A DNA stretch of 64,000 nucleotides from an uncultured Lachnospiraceae bacterium (GTDB lineage Bacteria > Bacillota > Clostridia > Lachnospirales > Lachnospiraceae): NCBI GenBank assembly GCA_910589265.1, contig CAJUTQ010000084.1, forward strand, positions 1 to 64,000, in the 5' to 3' direction. Every line of letters starts with the position of its first letter. Positions within the stretch are counted from its first letter, which is position 1. A program made the position numbers and the translations under genes. Shown here one piece after another: positions 37,957 to 48,275 of this stretch. Below the pieces are notes generated by a model. That model ran no database searches and was not told the origin of the DNA. It worked only from the letters and a program-made list of their open reading frames with translations.

Positions 37957-38196
37957 TTAGAACCTGTTCATATTCAATATAGCTGCGATAATAATAAATG
38001 CAATAGCCAGTCCCCTGGTAATCTTCACAAAAGCTCCTTCCATGGAACGGCCTTTATTTTTACCCCAATAGGTGTCTGCAGCACCGCTAATGGATCCTAG
38101 TCCTGCTGACTTTCCTTCCTGCATTAGTACAATGGCAGATAAAGCAATACATATGATAATAAACACAATTGTAAGAATGATTCTCAATGCACTCAT
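37957..38196 (-). CDS. secG: Protein-export membrane protein SecG
   Basis: The 79-residue protein has two hydrophobic segments joined by the conserved loop VLMQEGKSAGLGSISG, which defines SecG. It is an auxiliary subunit of the SecYEG translocon. The secG-rnr-smpB order is widespread in Firmicutes. AAGGAG stands about 13 bases before the ATG, a little far. Confidence 0.95.
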   Translation of the reverse strand: MSALRIILTIVFIIICIALSAIVLMQEGKSAGLGSISGAADTYWGKNKGRSMEGAFVKITRGLAIAFIIIAAILNMNRF

Positions 38197-38286
38197 TGTC
38201 TATAGCTAAGCTCCTTCCTTGTCTTGGAATGTAATAAGTGTACCATAGGAACCTTTCTTTTGCAACTATATTGTTCTTTTCTATCT

Positions 38287-39591
38287 TTATAATTTGTTAA
38301 AGGGATTTTTATATTCTGCCACAGTTTTCAGTTCTTCTTCTATGCGCAAAAGCTGATTGTATTTTGAGGTACGATCCGATCTGCAAGGAGCTCCTGTCTT
38401 TATCTGTCCAGCATTGACAGCCACAGCAATATCTGCGATAATAGGGTCTTCTGTCTCCCCAGATCTGTGGGATATGACTGATTTGTATCCATTTTTGTGG
38501 GCCATTTCCACTGCCTCAAAAGCCTGGGATAAAGTTCCAATCTGGTTTACCTTTACTAAAATAGCATTGGCAGCTTTCAGCTTTATTCCTGCATCTAGCC
38601 TCTTTGTATTTGTCACAAAGAGATCATCCCCTACAAGTTGTATTTTACTTCCAAGACGTTTTGTCATGAGCTGCCATCCATCCCAGTCATCTTCAAAAAG
38701 CCCGTCCTCAATAGATACAATTGGAAATTCTTCCATAAGTTCCTCATAATAATTGACCATTTCTCCCGCATCTCTCGTTATTTCCTCCCCAGCCATCTTA
38801 CTCTCTCCTGGGAAATAATAAAGGCCTTTGTCCTCCTGATATAGCTCGCTGGCAGCAGCATCAATGGCAATTTTAATTTGGGTATCCGGCTCATAACCTG
38901 CTTTCTTTACAGCCTCCACAATGAGACGCAGTACATCCCTTGAATTGGCTAGGTTGGGGGCAAAACCTCCCTCATCCCCCACTGCAGTAGACAGTCCTTT
39001 GTCATTGCAGATTTTCTTTAAATAGTGATATATTTCTGAACAAATGCGCAGCCCATCTCCAAAGGATTCTGCTGCAAAAGGCATAATCATAAATTCCTGT
39101 AAGTCCACAGTATTATCTGCATGTTTTCCCCCATTTAAAATATTCATCATAGGAACAGGCATAATGCGGGGACTCACTCCTCCTAAATAACGGTATAAGG
39201 GGATATTCAGCGCCATGGCTGCTGCCTTGGCACAGGCCATGGACACTCCTAAAGTGGCATTAGCCCCTAAGTTCCCTTTATTTTCTGTCCCGTCCAGCTC
39301 TGTGAGCATTCTGTCAATCATTCCTTGATCCAATGCATTTTTTCCTAAAAGGGCATCTCTAATTTTTGTATTGACATTTTTTACTGCTTTTTGCACTCCC
39401 AGACCAAAATACCGTTTTTCCCCGTCTCGAAGCTCCACAGCCTCAAATTTTCCTGTGGAAGCCCCTGAGGGAACTGCTGCCCTTCCTGTAAATCGGTTTC
39501 CAATAGTCACCTCCGATTCCACAGTAGGATTTCCCCTGGAATCTAAAATTTCTCTTGCATGGATATCTGTAATCTCCAAAAAAATATGCAT
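38287..39591 (-). CDS. eno: Enolase
   Basis: The 434-residue enzyme converts 2-phosphoglycerate to phosphoenolpyruvate. Signatures are [30 protein letters not shown], the metal ligands in [10 protein letters not shown], and [14 protein letters not shown], followed by the late [17 protein letters not shown] lies 7 bases before the ATG. It follows gpmI by 135 bases on the same strand, so the two lower-glycolysis genes may be co-transcribed. Confidence 0.98.
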   Translation of the reverse strand: MHIFLEITDIHAREILDSRGNPTVESEVTIGNRFTGRAAVPSGASTGKFEAVELRDGEKRYFGLGVQKAVKNVNTKIRDALLGKNALDQGMIDRMLTELDGTENKGNLGANATLGVSMACAKAAAMALNIPLYRYLGGVSPRIMPVPMMNILNGGKHADNTVDLQEFMIMPFAAESFGDGLRICSEIYHYLKKICNDKGLSTAVGDEGGFAPNLANSRDVLRLIVEAVKKAGYEPDTQIKIAIDAAASELYQEDKGLYYFPGESKMAGEEITRDAGEMVNYYEELMEEFPIVSIEDGLFEDDWDGWQLMTKRLGSKIQLVGDDLFVTNTKRLDAGIKLKAANAILVKVNQIGTLSQAFEAVEMAHKNGYKSVISHRSGETEDPIIADIAVAVNAGQIKTGAPCRSDRTSKYNQLLRIEEELKTVAEYKNPFNKL

Positions 39592-39726
39592 TTTAGCAAC
39601 CTCCTGTTAAAATTAGCCTAGCTCTTCTACAGTAGTATTCCCAAAATGCATAAAATCATTTATTCTATTTTATAGCGCCAGAGGCAACATAACTTTTGAC
39701 TCTGCTATTTTTCCTATTTCAAAATT

Positions 39727-41268
39727 TTATTTTTTCATCAATAGGGACTTTCCTGTCATTTCCTTTGGCTGCTCTTTACCCATCGTATCAATTAAGGTAG
39801 GAACAATGTCAGCCAGACATCCGTCTTCCCTTAATGTATAGTCTGGATCGTAATTAATGAGAAGAAAGGGCACTTGATTTGTTGTGTGAGCTGTAAAAGG
39901 CTTCCCTGTCTCATCGTCTACCATTTGCTCTACATTTCCATGATCTGCGCAGATGAACATCACTCCATTGGTCTCCTTTACTGCTTCCACCGTTTTTCCA
40001 ATACATTCATCTACTGTTTCCACTGCTTTGACAGCCGCATCTTCCACACCAGTATGTCCTACCATATCTGGATTTGCAAAGTTAATAATAATCACATCGT
40101 ATTTTTTTCCCTTTACAGCATGAACCAGCTTATCACACACTTCATAGGCACTCATCTCAGGCTTTAAGTCATAGGTAGCTACTTTTGGAGAGTTGACTAA
40201 TATCCGGTCTTCGCCTTCGTTTGGTTCTTCCACTCCTCCGTTAAAGAAAAAGGTAACATGGGCGTATTTTTCTGTCTCTGCAATTCTAGCTTGGGTCATA
40301 TGGTTAGCGGCAAGCCATTCTCCAAATGTATTGGTCACAGAGAGCTTTTGGAAAGCTACTTCTTTATTAGGTATCGTTGGATCATAATCGGAAAAACATA
40401 CATAGACGAGATCCAGTCTTTTCTCCCTGTCAAACCCTTTAAAATCATTATCGCAAAAGGCTCTTGTAATTTCCCTTGCCCTATCTGGACGGAAATTAAA
40501 GAAAATAACGGAATCTTTATCCTTAATAAGTCCTACAGGGCTTCCCTCTTCTACTACTACTGTTGGAAATACAAATTCATCTGTCTTCTCTTTGTCATAA
40601 GAGGACTGAATTGCCAAAAGACCGGAATCTGCCTTTTCCCCTTCCCCTTTTGTCAAAGCGTCATAGGCCAGCTTCACCCTGTCATAATTATTATCCCTAT
40701 CCATGGCATAGTAACGCCCCATAACAGAAGCAATTTTGCCTACTCCTATTTTCTTCATCTCCTCTTCCAACTCTTTCCCATACTCTATTCCACTTGTCGG
40801 AGGCGTATCCCTTCCATCTAGAAAACAGTGTACATATACTTTCTCTAAACCATGCTGTTTTGCCAGCTTTAAAAGAGCGTATAAGTGGGTGTTGTGGCTA
40901 TGAACGCCTCCATCAGACAACAAGCCAAACATATGAAGGGCGCAGTCCTGTTTCTTACAGTTATCCACTGCTTTTAATAAAGCTTTATTTTCAAAAAATG
41001 TTCCATCTTCAATTTCTTTTGTTATTCTTGTGAGCTCCTGGTAGACAATTCTTCCTGCTCCCATGTTCAAATGTCCTACTTCTGAATTTCCCATCTGTCC
41101 GTCAGGAAGTCCTACTGCCATTCCGCTGGCATTCCCTCTCACAAAAGGGTATTCTGCCATTAATCTATCCATTACAGGAGTTTTCGCCTCTGCGATTGCG
41201 TTTCCCTCCACCTTGCTGTTTAATCCATAGCCATCCAAAATCATGAGCACAGTTGGTTTTTTATCCAT
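39727..41268 (-). CDS. gpmI: 2,3-bisphosphoglycerate-independent phosphoglycerate mutase
   Basis: The 513-residue Mn-dependent enzyme interconverts 3- and 2-phosphoglycerate. It contains the phosphoserine segment GQMGNSEVGHLNMGAGR, LDGRDTPPTSG, and ADHGNVEQMVD near the C-terminus, all metal or phosphate sites of the alkaline phosphatase-type domain. The ATG at 41268 has AAGGAG 9 bases upstream. It is followed by eno. Confidence 0.97.
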   Translation of the reverse strand: MDKKPTVLMILDGYGLNSKVEGNAIAEAKTPVMDRLMAEYPFVRGNASGMAVGLPDGQMGNSEVGHLNMGAGRIVYQELTRITKEIEDGTFFENKALLKAVDNCKKQDCALHMFGLLSDGGVHSHNTHLYALLKLAKQHGLEKVYVHCFLDGRDTPPTSGIEYGKELEEEMKKIGVGKIASVMGRYYAMDRDNNYDRVKLAYDALTKGEGEKADSGLLAIQSSYDKEKTDEFVFPTVVVEEGSPVGLIKDKDSVIFFNFRPDRAREITRAFCDNDFKGFDREKRLDLVYVCFSDYDPTIPNKEVAFQKLSVTNTFGEWLAANHMTQARIAETEKYAHVTFFFNGGVEEPNEGEDRILVNSPKVATYDLKPEMSAYEVCDKLVHAVKGKKYDVIIINFANPDMVGHTGVEDAAVKAVETVDECIGKTVEAVKETNGVMFICADHGNVEQMVDDETGKPFTAHTTNQVPFLLINYDPDYTLREDGCLADIVPTLIDTMGKEQPKEMTGKSLLMKK

Positions 41269-41362
41269 ACTACATTCTCCTTCCCATTTTCCTAATTCCA
41301 TCTATCCGCCCTGAATTATACACGCTTTGCCCTCTTCTTGCAAGGGAAAACAAGCCCAGGCC

Positions 41363-42034
41363 TTATCCATCTTTTCTGCGTATCCAAAATCCCCCTTCCA
41401 TGTAGGGGAAAATTAACAGCGCCCTTCCTTTCCCTACTGTAATGACTGCCCTTTCTCCTATAAATTCATTGCTGACTCCTAAAGGATACTCATTGGTGAG
41501 AACTGCATTAGAGAGGGGATATTTTACTCCCTCTAAGGTTATTCCCTGTACCTTCTCATCCATGGCAAATAAAGAAAAGAAGCCTTTTGCCTCTCTTCGA
41601 AAAGAGAGGCTCTCTTCTTCCACTACGGTAAGTATGGTCTTTATCCCATATAAATATCCAAAGGCATCCTGGCTTTTTAAATAATTCAGGCATTGAATAT
41701 TGGCCATGCTATGATCCAACCTTCCTCCTAAGCCTCCGTAAATATGGAACTCTCTCTTTCCCAGCTCCAAGCCATAGGAGAGAGCTGAAAATACATCTGT
41801 TTCATCCTTTTCACAAGGCAGCCTTTTTACTGTCAGTCCTTCTTTTTCTATTTCTTTCTCACTCATTCCCATCTCCTTTAGAGAATCAAAATCTCCAATG
41901 GCAATGTGGGGCTTTATTCCTAATTCCTTTAAGTAGGCGTAACCCCCATCCACAGCAATGAGAAGCTCTCTTTCCTTATAGGAAAAAAAATCTTTTTGAA
42001 ACTCCCCTGCTCCCACAAGGTAACACTCTTCCAT
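41363..42034 (-). CDS. thiN: Thiamine pyrophosphokinase
   Basis: The 223-residue protein transfers pyrophosphate from ATP to thiamine. It shows LIAVDGGYAYL, HIAIGDFDSL and DETDVFSALSYGLELG, then GGLGGRLDHSMANI, which are the family motifs. I chose the ATG at 42034 because it follows the stop of potD by 19 bases with AAGGAG between. The position suggests it is the last gene of the second polyamine-type operon. Confidence 0.9.
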   Translation of the reverse strand: MEECYLVGAGEFQKDFFSYKERELLIAVDGGYAYLKELGIKPHIAIGDFDSLKEMGMSEKEIEKEGLTVKRLPCEKDETDVFSALSYGLELGKREFHIYGGLGGRLDHSMANIQCLNYLKSQDAFGYLYGIKTILTVVEEESLSFRREAKGFFSLFAMDEKVQGITLEGVKYPLSNAVLTNEYPLGVSNEFIGERAVITVGKGRALLIFPYMEGGFWIRRKDG

Positions 42035-42053
42035 TGTTCTTTGCAGCTCCTTT

Positions 42054-43091
42054 TTACTCACAAGCTTTTTTAAACTCTTCCCAAATTCGCCCATGGAGTT
42101 CCTCTGCCTGAGCAGATACATTTTGGATCATCTCTCCTTCTGTAATGGACTCAGGCAAAACAAGCATACTTTTGAATTCTTCTGAAATCAGGTTATCGGC
42201 AGCTTTGTTAGCGCTGTAATATTGGATAAATTCCACACATTTTGCGCTGACTTCCGGGCGGAGCAAATAATTTAAAAATGCATTGGCTCCTTTTGAGTTG
42301 GGAGCATTGGATGGTATAAATCCCGCAATAATGCCAAACCCTAATCCTTCTTCTGGATATACAGCTTTCAGCTCTGGATTCGCTGTCAGCGCCTGGTTGA
42401 CCTGGGAAGTGTACATGAACGCAGCGCTTACTTCTCCGCTTAAAATATAATCTTGGGTATTACTGTCGCTAATAAGACGGATGTTTGGTGCAAGCTCCAG
42501 CATTTTGTTCCCTGCCTTCTGAATCGTGTCCAGATTTTCTACGTTAAAAGATTCTCCCAATGTTTTTAGGGCAATTCCGTTCATTACCCTATGGCTGCCT
42601 ATAACTGCTACATTTTTCTTTAATTTCTCATTCCACAAATCTTCATAGCCTTTTATTTCAAAATCCACCTTTTTTGGATCATAGACAATAAGGGGAATTC
42701 CTACCCCGTAAGGCACAGTATATTCATCTGTCAAATCGTAAAATTGTCCTTGATAAAGGGGATTTATGTTGCCAAAATTCGATAAGCTTTCTTTGTCCAG
42801 CTTCTGTACAAGTCCCTCCTCAATAGCCAGCTCAATAATATAATCATCAGCCAGAACTACATCGTAGTCTCCTCCTTTTGTCTCTTCCAGCTTTGCCAGC
42901 ATGTCCTCGTCATAATTAAAGTTTGAATAATTTATTTTGATTCCTGTCTCTTGTTCAAACCCTTCTAACACTTCCTGTGGGAACATTCCATCCCAAGTGA
43001 ATAAATTTAGCTCCTCCTGTTTCTTACCACATCCAACGAAAGCAAGGGCAAATATCCCTATGACTCCCCCTAATATTCTTTTTCTATTCAT
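42054..43091 (-). CDS. potD: Second spermidine/putrescine-binding lipoprotein
   Basis: The 345-residue protein begins with a lipoprotein signal peptide ending at FVGC (Cys about residue 21). It continues LNLFTWDGMFPQEVLEGFEQ, then GDYDVVLADDYIIELA and TVPYGVGIPLIVYDP, all PotD-like. It differs clearly from the first potD product at 13.4k, so the two uptake systems are probably not recent duplicates. It lies after potC and before thiN. Confidence 0.9.
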   Translation of the reverse strand: MNRKRILGGVIGIFALAFVGCGKKQEELNLFTWDGMFPQEVLEGFEQETGIKINYSNFNYDEDMLAKLEETKGGDYDVVLADDYIIELAIEEGLVQKLDKESLSNFGNINPLYQGQFYDLTDEYTVPYGVGIPLIVYDPKKVDFEIKGYEDLWNEKLKKNVAVIGSHRVMNGIALKTLGESFNVENLDTIQKAGNKMLELAPNIRLISDSNTQDYILSGEVSAAFMYTSQVNQALTANPELKAVYPEEGLGFGIIAGFIPSNAPNSKGANAFLNYLLRPEVSAKCVEFIQYYSANKAADNLISEEFKSMLVLPESITEGEMIQNVSAQAEELHGRIWEEFKKACE

Positions 43092-43112
43092 TCTTTATAA
43101 CATTGCTCCTTT

Positions 43113-43910
43113 CTAAAAGTTTTTTTCTGTTGTACGACTGTTCCTCTTTCTTCCCAAGTAGTCAGAAAGAAAAATACATAAAATCGTTGCTAATAGTAAA
43201 ATCGTTGCCAGCGCATTTATTTCCGGGGTTACCCCTGTTTTTAATTTTGTATATATTTTTACTGGGAGTAAGTTTGTCCTTGGCCCTGTAACAAAAACAC
43301 TGATGACTACGTCGTCAAAAGACATAGCAAAGGCCAATAAAAGGCCTGATAAAATAGCAGGTATCAGATCTGGCAATATAATGTCAAAAAAGGTGCGGAT
43401 TCTGGAAGCCCCTAAGTCTCTGGCCGCCTCTTCTAAACTTTTATCCATTCCGATAAGTCTTGACTGAACCATAACAAATAAATAAGGTACACAAAAGGTT
43501 GTATGGGCAATGATTAAAGCACCCATTCCCAGTGGAATGCCTAAAAAGGAAAAAACGCCTAAGAAAACCATTCCTAAAATAATTTCTGGAATCATAATAG
43601 GTATCGTGGACAAATAAGAGATTACCTCATTCCACTTATAAGTTGTTTTGCTCATTCCAAAAGCCCCTAAAGTGCCTATGACTGCCGCCAGGCTTCCACT
43701 TGACAGGGCCAGAATGACGCTATGGAGCAAAGCCTCCCTTATTTCCCTATCCTCAAAGAGCTCTTTGTACCATTTCAGACTAAATCCTCCCCATACAGAT
43801 GATATTTTTGATTCGTTAAAGGAATAAAATACTGTACAAAAAATAGGCAGGTACATGAGAAATAAAAGGATGCCTAAATATATGTAAGACCCTTTTTTCT
43901 TCTTTTTCAA
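43113..43910 (-). CDS. potC: Second polyamine ABC transporter permease
   Basis: The 265-residue permease has the PotC-like start FNESKISSVWGGFSLKWY, an EAA loop (EAARDLGASRIRTFFDIILP) and SFDDVVISVF. Six membrane segments are expected. The ATG overlaps the stop of the upstream permease gene. The end is 21 bases before potD. Confidence 0.92.
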   Translation of the reverse strand: MKKKKKGSYIYLGILLFLMYLPIFCTVFYSFNESKISSVWGGFSLKWYKELFEDREIREALLHSVILALSSGSLAAVIGTLGAFGMSKTTYKWNEVISYLSTIPIMIPEIILGMVFLGVFSFLGIPLGMGALIIAHTTFCVPYLFVMVQSRLIGMDKSLEEAARDLGASRIRTFFDIILPDLIPAILSGLLLAFAMSFDDVVISVFVTGPRTNLLPVKIYTKLKTGVTPEINALATILLLATILCIFLSDYLGRKRNSRTTEKNF

Positions 43911-44773
43911 AACATCCCCTCCAATTCTTTTGTATGAGTTATTTTACGATAAAATCCAATGAGCATGGAAGTCAATACCATTAATACAACGGATAAAGCA
44001 GCGGCAAAAGGGAGGTTTCTTCCTTTTGTAAGCTGTTCTTGAATAATGCTTCCTACTAGGAGAATTTTATTTCCTCCTAAAATATCTGCAATGAAAAATA
44101 ACCCCATAGAAGGTATGAAGGTGAGGATAACTCCTGATAAAAGCCCAGGCAAGGTAAGCTTAAAAGTAATGGTAAAAAAGGCTCTTACCCTACTTGCCCC
44201 CAAATCCCTGGACGCCTCCACTAAGTTCCAGTCCATCTTTTCCACACTGGAATAAACCGATAAAATCATAAAAGGCAAAAGAGCATATACCATTCCTACA
44301 ATGACTGCTGGATAAGTGTACAATAATTTTAAAGGCTCCTTTGTAATCCTAAGTCCCATAAGTATTTGATCCAAAACCCCGTTGCTTCGGAAAATAATAA
44401 TCCATCCATACATACGAATTAAGGAGCTTGTCCAAAAGGGAATCATAAGTAATAACAGGACTCTTTTTTTCCACACTTCACTTAATCTTGCCATAAAATA
44501 GCCAAAGGGATAACCAATAAGAGCAATCATCCCTGTAGACAAAAAGGCTACTTGAAAGGATTCCAGGAAAGTTTCCCTGTATAAAGGTTCTGCTATTTTT
44601 TTATAATGCTCAAAGGTTACTTCTGGAATAACCCCCCATGTGTCCGAACGGCCAAGAAAACTGATACAAATCATATATAAAAGGGGAAAAACAACAAAAG
44701 CAATAGTAAATATATACATGGGAAAAAGGGTCCAGACAACCGGATTGCTTTTTTTCTTTTTCATATGCTTCAT
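43907..44773 (-). CDS. potB: Second polyamine ABC transporter permease
   Basis: The 288-residue permease has about six hydrophobic segments and the loop EASRDLGASRVRAFFTITFK. It begins with a run of lysines before the first helix. Its stop overlaps the ATG of the potC-like gene (ATGA). It starts 11 bases after the ATPase stop. Confidence 0.92.
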   Translation of the reverse strand: MKHMKKKKSNPVVWTLFPMYIFTIAFVVFPLLYMICISFLGRSDTWGVIPEVTFEHYKKIAEPLYRETFLESFQVAFLSTGMIALIGYPFGYFMARLSEVWKKRVLLLLMIPFWTSSLIRMYGWIIIFRSNGVLDQILMGLRITKEPLKLLYTYPAVIVGMVYALLPFMILSVYSSVEKMDWNLVEASRDLGASRVRAFFTITFKLTLPGLLSGVILTFIPSMGLFFIADILGGNKILLVGSIIQEQLTKGRNLPFAAALSVVLMVLTSMLIGFYRKITHTKELEGMF

Positions 44774-44784
44774 CTCCCTTTCTT

Positions 44785-45525
44785 TTAGAGAGTGTGAAAC
44801 CTCTCAGAACGGATAAATTCCGCTACATAAGGTGTTTTTGGCTCAGAGGCAATTTCCTTTGGCGTTCCTATTTGTTCAATATTTCCGCAATGCATTACGA
44901 CAATTCTATCAGACATAGACGCTGCTTCCTCTTGATCATGGGTAATATAGACAAACGTAATGCCAATTTCCCTCTGTAGGTTTTTTAATTCTATTTGCAT
45001 TTCCCGCCTTAGTTTTAAGTCTAAGGCTCCTAAAGGTTCATCCAGTAAAAGAATTTTAGGATTATTCACAATAGAACGGGCAATGGCCACTCTCTGCTTC
45101 TGTCCCCCGCTCAGCTGAGAAATCTTTCTTTTTTCAAAACCTTCCAGCTGTACTTGGCGCAAAGCCTCTTTTACCCTGTCTCTTATTTTTGTCTTGGGAA
45201 CTTTACGTATTTTCAATCCATATCCAATATTTCCCTCTACATCCATGTGGGGAAAAAGAGCATAATTTTGAAATACCATGTTTACATCCCTCTTATTCGG
45301 TTCTAAATGGGTAACCACTTGATTCTCCAGAAGAATATCCCCCTTATCTGGCTCTTCTAAGCCAGCTATCATACGCAAGGTAGTTGTCTTGCCACAGCCT
45401 GAAGCTCCTAGTAAAGTAATAAATTCTCCTTTTTTTACTTTTAAATTGATTCCCCGTATAACCTTTGTATGTTCAAAAGATTTATAAAGGTCTTTTAATT
45501 CTAATATGACCGTTTCTGACTCCAT
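44785..45525 (-). CDS. potA: Second polyamine ABC ATPase, without TOBE domain
   Basis: The 246-residue ATPase has Walker [13 protein letters not shown], signature LSGGQKQR, Walker [13 protein letters not shown] and VYITHDQEEA. It stops about 100 residues earlier than the first PotA (357), right after the nucleotide-binding domain, so no TOBE regulatory domain is present. The ATG at 45525 has GGAG 8 bases upstream. It is the first transport gene of the second operon. Confidence 0.9.
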   Translation of the reverse strand: MESETVILELKDLYKSFEHTKVIRGINLKVKKGEFITLLGASGCGKTTTLRMIAGLEEPDKGDILLENQVVTHLEPNKRDVNMVFQNYALFPHMDVEGNIGYGLKIRKVPKTKIRDRVKEALRQVQLEGFEKRKISQLSGGQKQRVAIARSIVNNPKILLLDEPLGALDLKLRREMQIELKNLQREIGITFVYITHDQEEAASMSDRIVVMHCGNIEQIGTPKEIASEPKTPYVAEFIRSERFHTL

Positions 45526-45539
45526 TTTTCCATCTCCCT

Positions 45540-45758
45540 CTAGGGCTGAACTTCTTCCTCCTGCTCTACATATAAAATGACATCCTCTACTTTGCAGTGG
45601 AAAACACTGCATATTTTTTCTACTGTGTCCAAGGTTACATTGCTATTGTGTTTTAAGCGATAAATGACCGACTTATTAAAATGATATTCATGCTCCAACA
45701 TATAAGTTGTTATGTTTCTTTGTCTCATCATCTCCCAAAAAGGCTGAAATGTCATCAT
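45540..45758 (-). CDS. Small XRE-family HTH regulator at the head of the second pot operon
   Basis: The roughly 72-residue protein is a bare helix-turn-helix domain (LEHEYHFNKSVIYRLKHNSN, then VTLDTVEKICSVFHCKVEDVI), the HTH_26/Cro type. It begins about 10 bases after a GGAGA site, and its stop is 14 bases before the potA start. It probably controls the operon. Unlike the regulator of the first operon, it has no cupin domain. Confidence 0.75.
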   Translation of the reverse strand: MMTFQPFWEMMRQRNITTYMLEHEYHFNKSVIYRLKHNSNVTLDTVEKICSVFHCKVEDVILYVEQEEEVQP

Positions 45759-45869
45759 TTTTCTCACTCTCCGCCTACTATTATAGTATGGAAAAAGAAT
45801 CCTGGATATCCTGCATATATGTAGGATATCTAAGTTGTATCTTCCTGCCCTTTGCCAAAAATCTCAACT

Positions 45870-47642
45870 TCATGTAAATGCATAATGCTGTACAATGAGC
45901 TGTATGGAGCGTCTTCCCATAAATTCGTTGATGGAAGGATAATAGGTAATCATACAAGTTATTTTGTTGTCTTTCCCTAAGAACATGGCGTCTACTTCTT
46001 TGTTTCCATATACCCTTTCCAGCTCTTGTTTCAGCTTTCCACAATCTCCAAAATAAATTCCTTCCTTTCTTATTCCTTGGGAATCTTCCAGGAGCATTTT
46101 GAATACATTTTGATTTTTTCCTACTATTTTTCCTGATATTATTTTGACTTCCTTTTCCCCAAAAACAGGTTTCGTATTGCCCATTCCAAAAGGCTCCAGT
46201 ACTTTTAGCTCCTCCACAAAATCTTCTGTACTATAAGAAAAGGGCAGCCTCATGTCAATGACTACTTTCTCCACAAAGTCTTCTTCCTGCAAGAGACATT
46301 GTGCGTTGATTTTCTTTTGAAAGACAGGCACCAAACTTTCTTTAAGAGACAAGCCTGCCGCCAGCTTATGACCTCCAAACTTTGTAAATAACTCCTTACA
46401 TTTTGTCATCTCCTCATACATATGGAAGGTGTCAATGGAACGCCCTGAGCCTTTTACTCCTTCCTCTCCCTTTGTGAGAACAAAAGTAGGCTTGTAATAA
46501 GCTTCCCGAATACGTCCAGCAATAATTCCAGCAATGCTTTCGTGACAGTCTTTTAAATAAATGACAAGCACTTTCTCCTCTTTTAGATTTTGTTCTTCTA
46601 TGTATTGATGGGCCTTTTCCAAAAACTCCTGGGTTAAACACTTTCTTTCTTCGTTGTACTCTTTCAAATTTTCTGCCAGCTGCCTTGCCTCTTTTTCATC
46701 TTTCGCCTGCAAAAGTAAAAGGGCAGCTCTTGCGGTGTCTAGGCGTCCTGCCGCATTCATACAAGGGCCAAGGACGAAACCAATATGATACGTGGAAAGC
46801 TGATCCATTTTTATTTCATTTACTTCCATTAACGCCTTCAACCCTAAATTTTTTGTACGCCTCATTTCTTCCATTCCATATTTTACTAAAATCCTGTTTT
46901 CCCCAAAAAGTTCCATCACATCCCCTATGGTGGCAAAGGCTGCAAAGGAAAGGAGCTCCTTTACACAATCTTCCTTATAAAATCCTCCCTTTTTCATAAT
47001 TACTTGAATCCATTGATAGGCAAGGGCAGCTCCACACAGATTTTTAAAAGGATAAGGACAATCTGGCTGCTTCGGGTTCACAATGGCATCTGCCGCTGGA
47101 AGTATATACCCCTTTTTCCCTCCCTCTATCTCCTCATAAGGTATTTCATGATGATCTGTGATAATAACCGTTAGTCCTAGCTCTTTAGCCCTCATAACCG
47201 CCTCTTTGGCGGCAATTCCATTATCGCATGTAATAATGGTATCTATCCCTTCTTCTGCTGCTTTTTCGATTAATCGCTCATTTATTCCATAACCGTCTTT
47301 CATCCTGTCAGGAATAGCTGTATCTACCGCTGCCCCGCATACAAAAAGACCTTTCCATAATATATAGGCGGCGCATACCCCATCAATATCATAATCTCCA
47401 ATAATTCTTATTTTTTTCTTTTCTTTCATTTTATTTAAAATAATATCCCCTGCTTTTTCCCCGTCTTTTAGCAGCTCTCCTGGGCTTAGCTCTTCCAAAG
47501 TTCCATAAAGGTAGTCCTTAATCTTTTCTGCTGTCTCTATTCCCCTGTTTCTCATGATCCTTGCCAGTATAGGGCTAATATTAAACTCCTTAGCAATTTT
47601 CTGGAAGTCTCCCCCTTTTGTCGTCACAACCCATTTTGCCAT
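45870..47642 (-). CDS. recJ: Single-stranded-DNA-specific exonuclease RecJ
   Basis: The 590-residue protein has the DHH/DHHA1 layout: IIGDYDIDGVCAAYI (motif I), DTIITCDNG, VIITDHHEIP (the DHH motif), GAALAYQWI and MNAAGRLDTA. It degrades single-stranded DNA 5' to 3' in recombination and repair. The C-terminal third includes the oligonucleotide-binding part. The ATG at 47642 has an AAAGGAG site upstream. Confidence 0.93.
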   Translation of the reverse strand: MAKWVVTTKGGDFQKIAKEFNISPILARIMRNRGIETAEKIKDYLYGTLEELSPGELLKDGEKAGDIILNKMKEKKKIRIIGDYDIDGVCAAYILWKGLFVCGAAVDTAIPDRMKDGYGINERLIEKAAEEGIDTIITCDNGIAAKEAVMRAKELGLTVIITDHHEIPYEEIEGGKKGYILPAADAIVNPKQPDCPYPFKNLCGAALAYQWIQVIMKKGGFYKEDCVKELLSFAAFATIGDVMELFGENRILVKYGMEEMRRTKNLGLKALMEVNEIKMDQLSTYHIGFVLGPCMNAAGRLDTARAALLLLQAKDEKEARQLAENLKEYNEERKCLTQEFLEKAHQYIEEQNLKEEKVLVIYLKDCHESIAGIIAGRIREAYYKPTFVLTKGEEGVKGSGRSIDTFHMYEEMTKCKELFTKFGGHKLAAGLSLKESLVPVFQKKINAQCLLQEEDFVEKVVIDMRLPFSYSTEDFVEELKVLEPFGMGNTKPVFGEKEVKIISGKIVGKNQNVFKMLLEDSQGIRKEGIYFGDCGKLKQELERVYGNKEVDAMFLGKDNKITCMITYYPSINEFMGRRSIQLIVQHYAFT

Positions 47643-47818
47643 TTTTCACATCAGCTCCTTTCTCATCCTTTCTTTTACAGAAGTATACATGATGTACTTT
47701 CTTTTGTCATTATAAAACAAAAAGCAGGGATTCTTATTTTCCTATTTCTTTTTTGGAATCCTTCTGTTATAATATTTTCCAAATGAAACCTATAAAAATT
47801 AAGAAAGGAACCCAAAAG

Positions 47819-47872
47819 ATGTTGGACTTGTTTTTTACAAATCCAAACAAAAGGCATAGGTACTGGTTATGA
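47819..47872 (+). CDS. Possible 17-residue leader ORF
   Basis: MLDLFFTNPNKRHRYWL has an AAAGGA site 10 bases upstream. Its TGA overlaps the ATG of the next gene (ATGA), so ribosomes could re-initiate there. TGTTATAAT, an extended -10, lies about 50 bases upstream at 47765-47773. A real small gene or a translational-coupling leader are both possible. Confidence 0.35.
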   Translation: MLDLFFTNPNKRHRYWL

Positions 47873-48153
47873 AAAAATTTCTCCACTTTATGATGCTCTT
47901 TGCATTTCTTCTCATCTCTACTTCTTTGTTAAGCTTAAGTTCTCTTCACACAAAAGAAGTTTACGGGGAAGAAAGCGCTGTAATGACAGAAGCCCCTGAG
48001 GAAGCTTTAGACACTACATCTTCGCAAGATTCCGGCTTTGGCTTTATTTTTGCAGGAATTCTCTTCATTGTCATCGCCGTAGTTGTTGTCATTGCTGCAT
48101 CAGTTTCTGCTTCCGCAGCTGCTGTTATTACAATGGAAGAAGACGCTATGTAA
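47869..48153 (+). CDS. Small secreted or membrane-anchored protein of unknown function
   Basis: I do not recognise this 94-residue protein. It has an N-terminal signal-like helix (residues 1-25), an acidic and Ser/Thr-rich middle (TEAPEEALDTTSSQ) and a second hydrophobic Val/Ala-rich helix (residues 58-85). A single-pass membrane protein or lipoprotein-like product is likely. It has no strong ribosome site of its own and is best explained by coupling to the 17-residue ORF. A terminator follows. Confidence 0.5.
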   Translation: MKKFLHFMMLFAFLLISTSLLSLSSLHTKEVYGEESAVMTEAPEEALDTTSSQDSGFGFIFAGILFIVIAVVVVIAASVSASAAAVITMEEDAM

Positions 48154-48275
48154 ATATTTCTATTTATAAAAAGTATCTGCTTTTTCTTCACCCACAGCAG
48201 GTATCCCCTAAGAGTTTTTATTGTATTCTATTTTTGGCTTATTCTCTTAGGGGACAAGATTTAAAAAAATATTTG

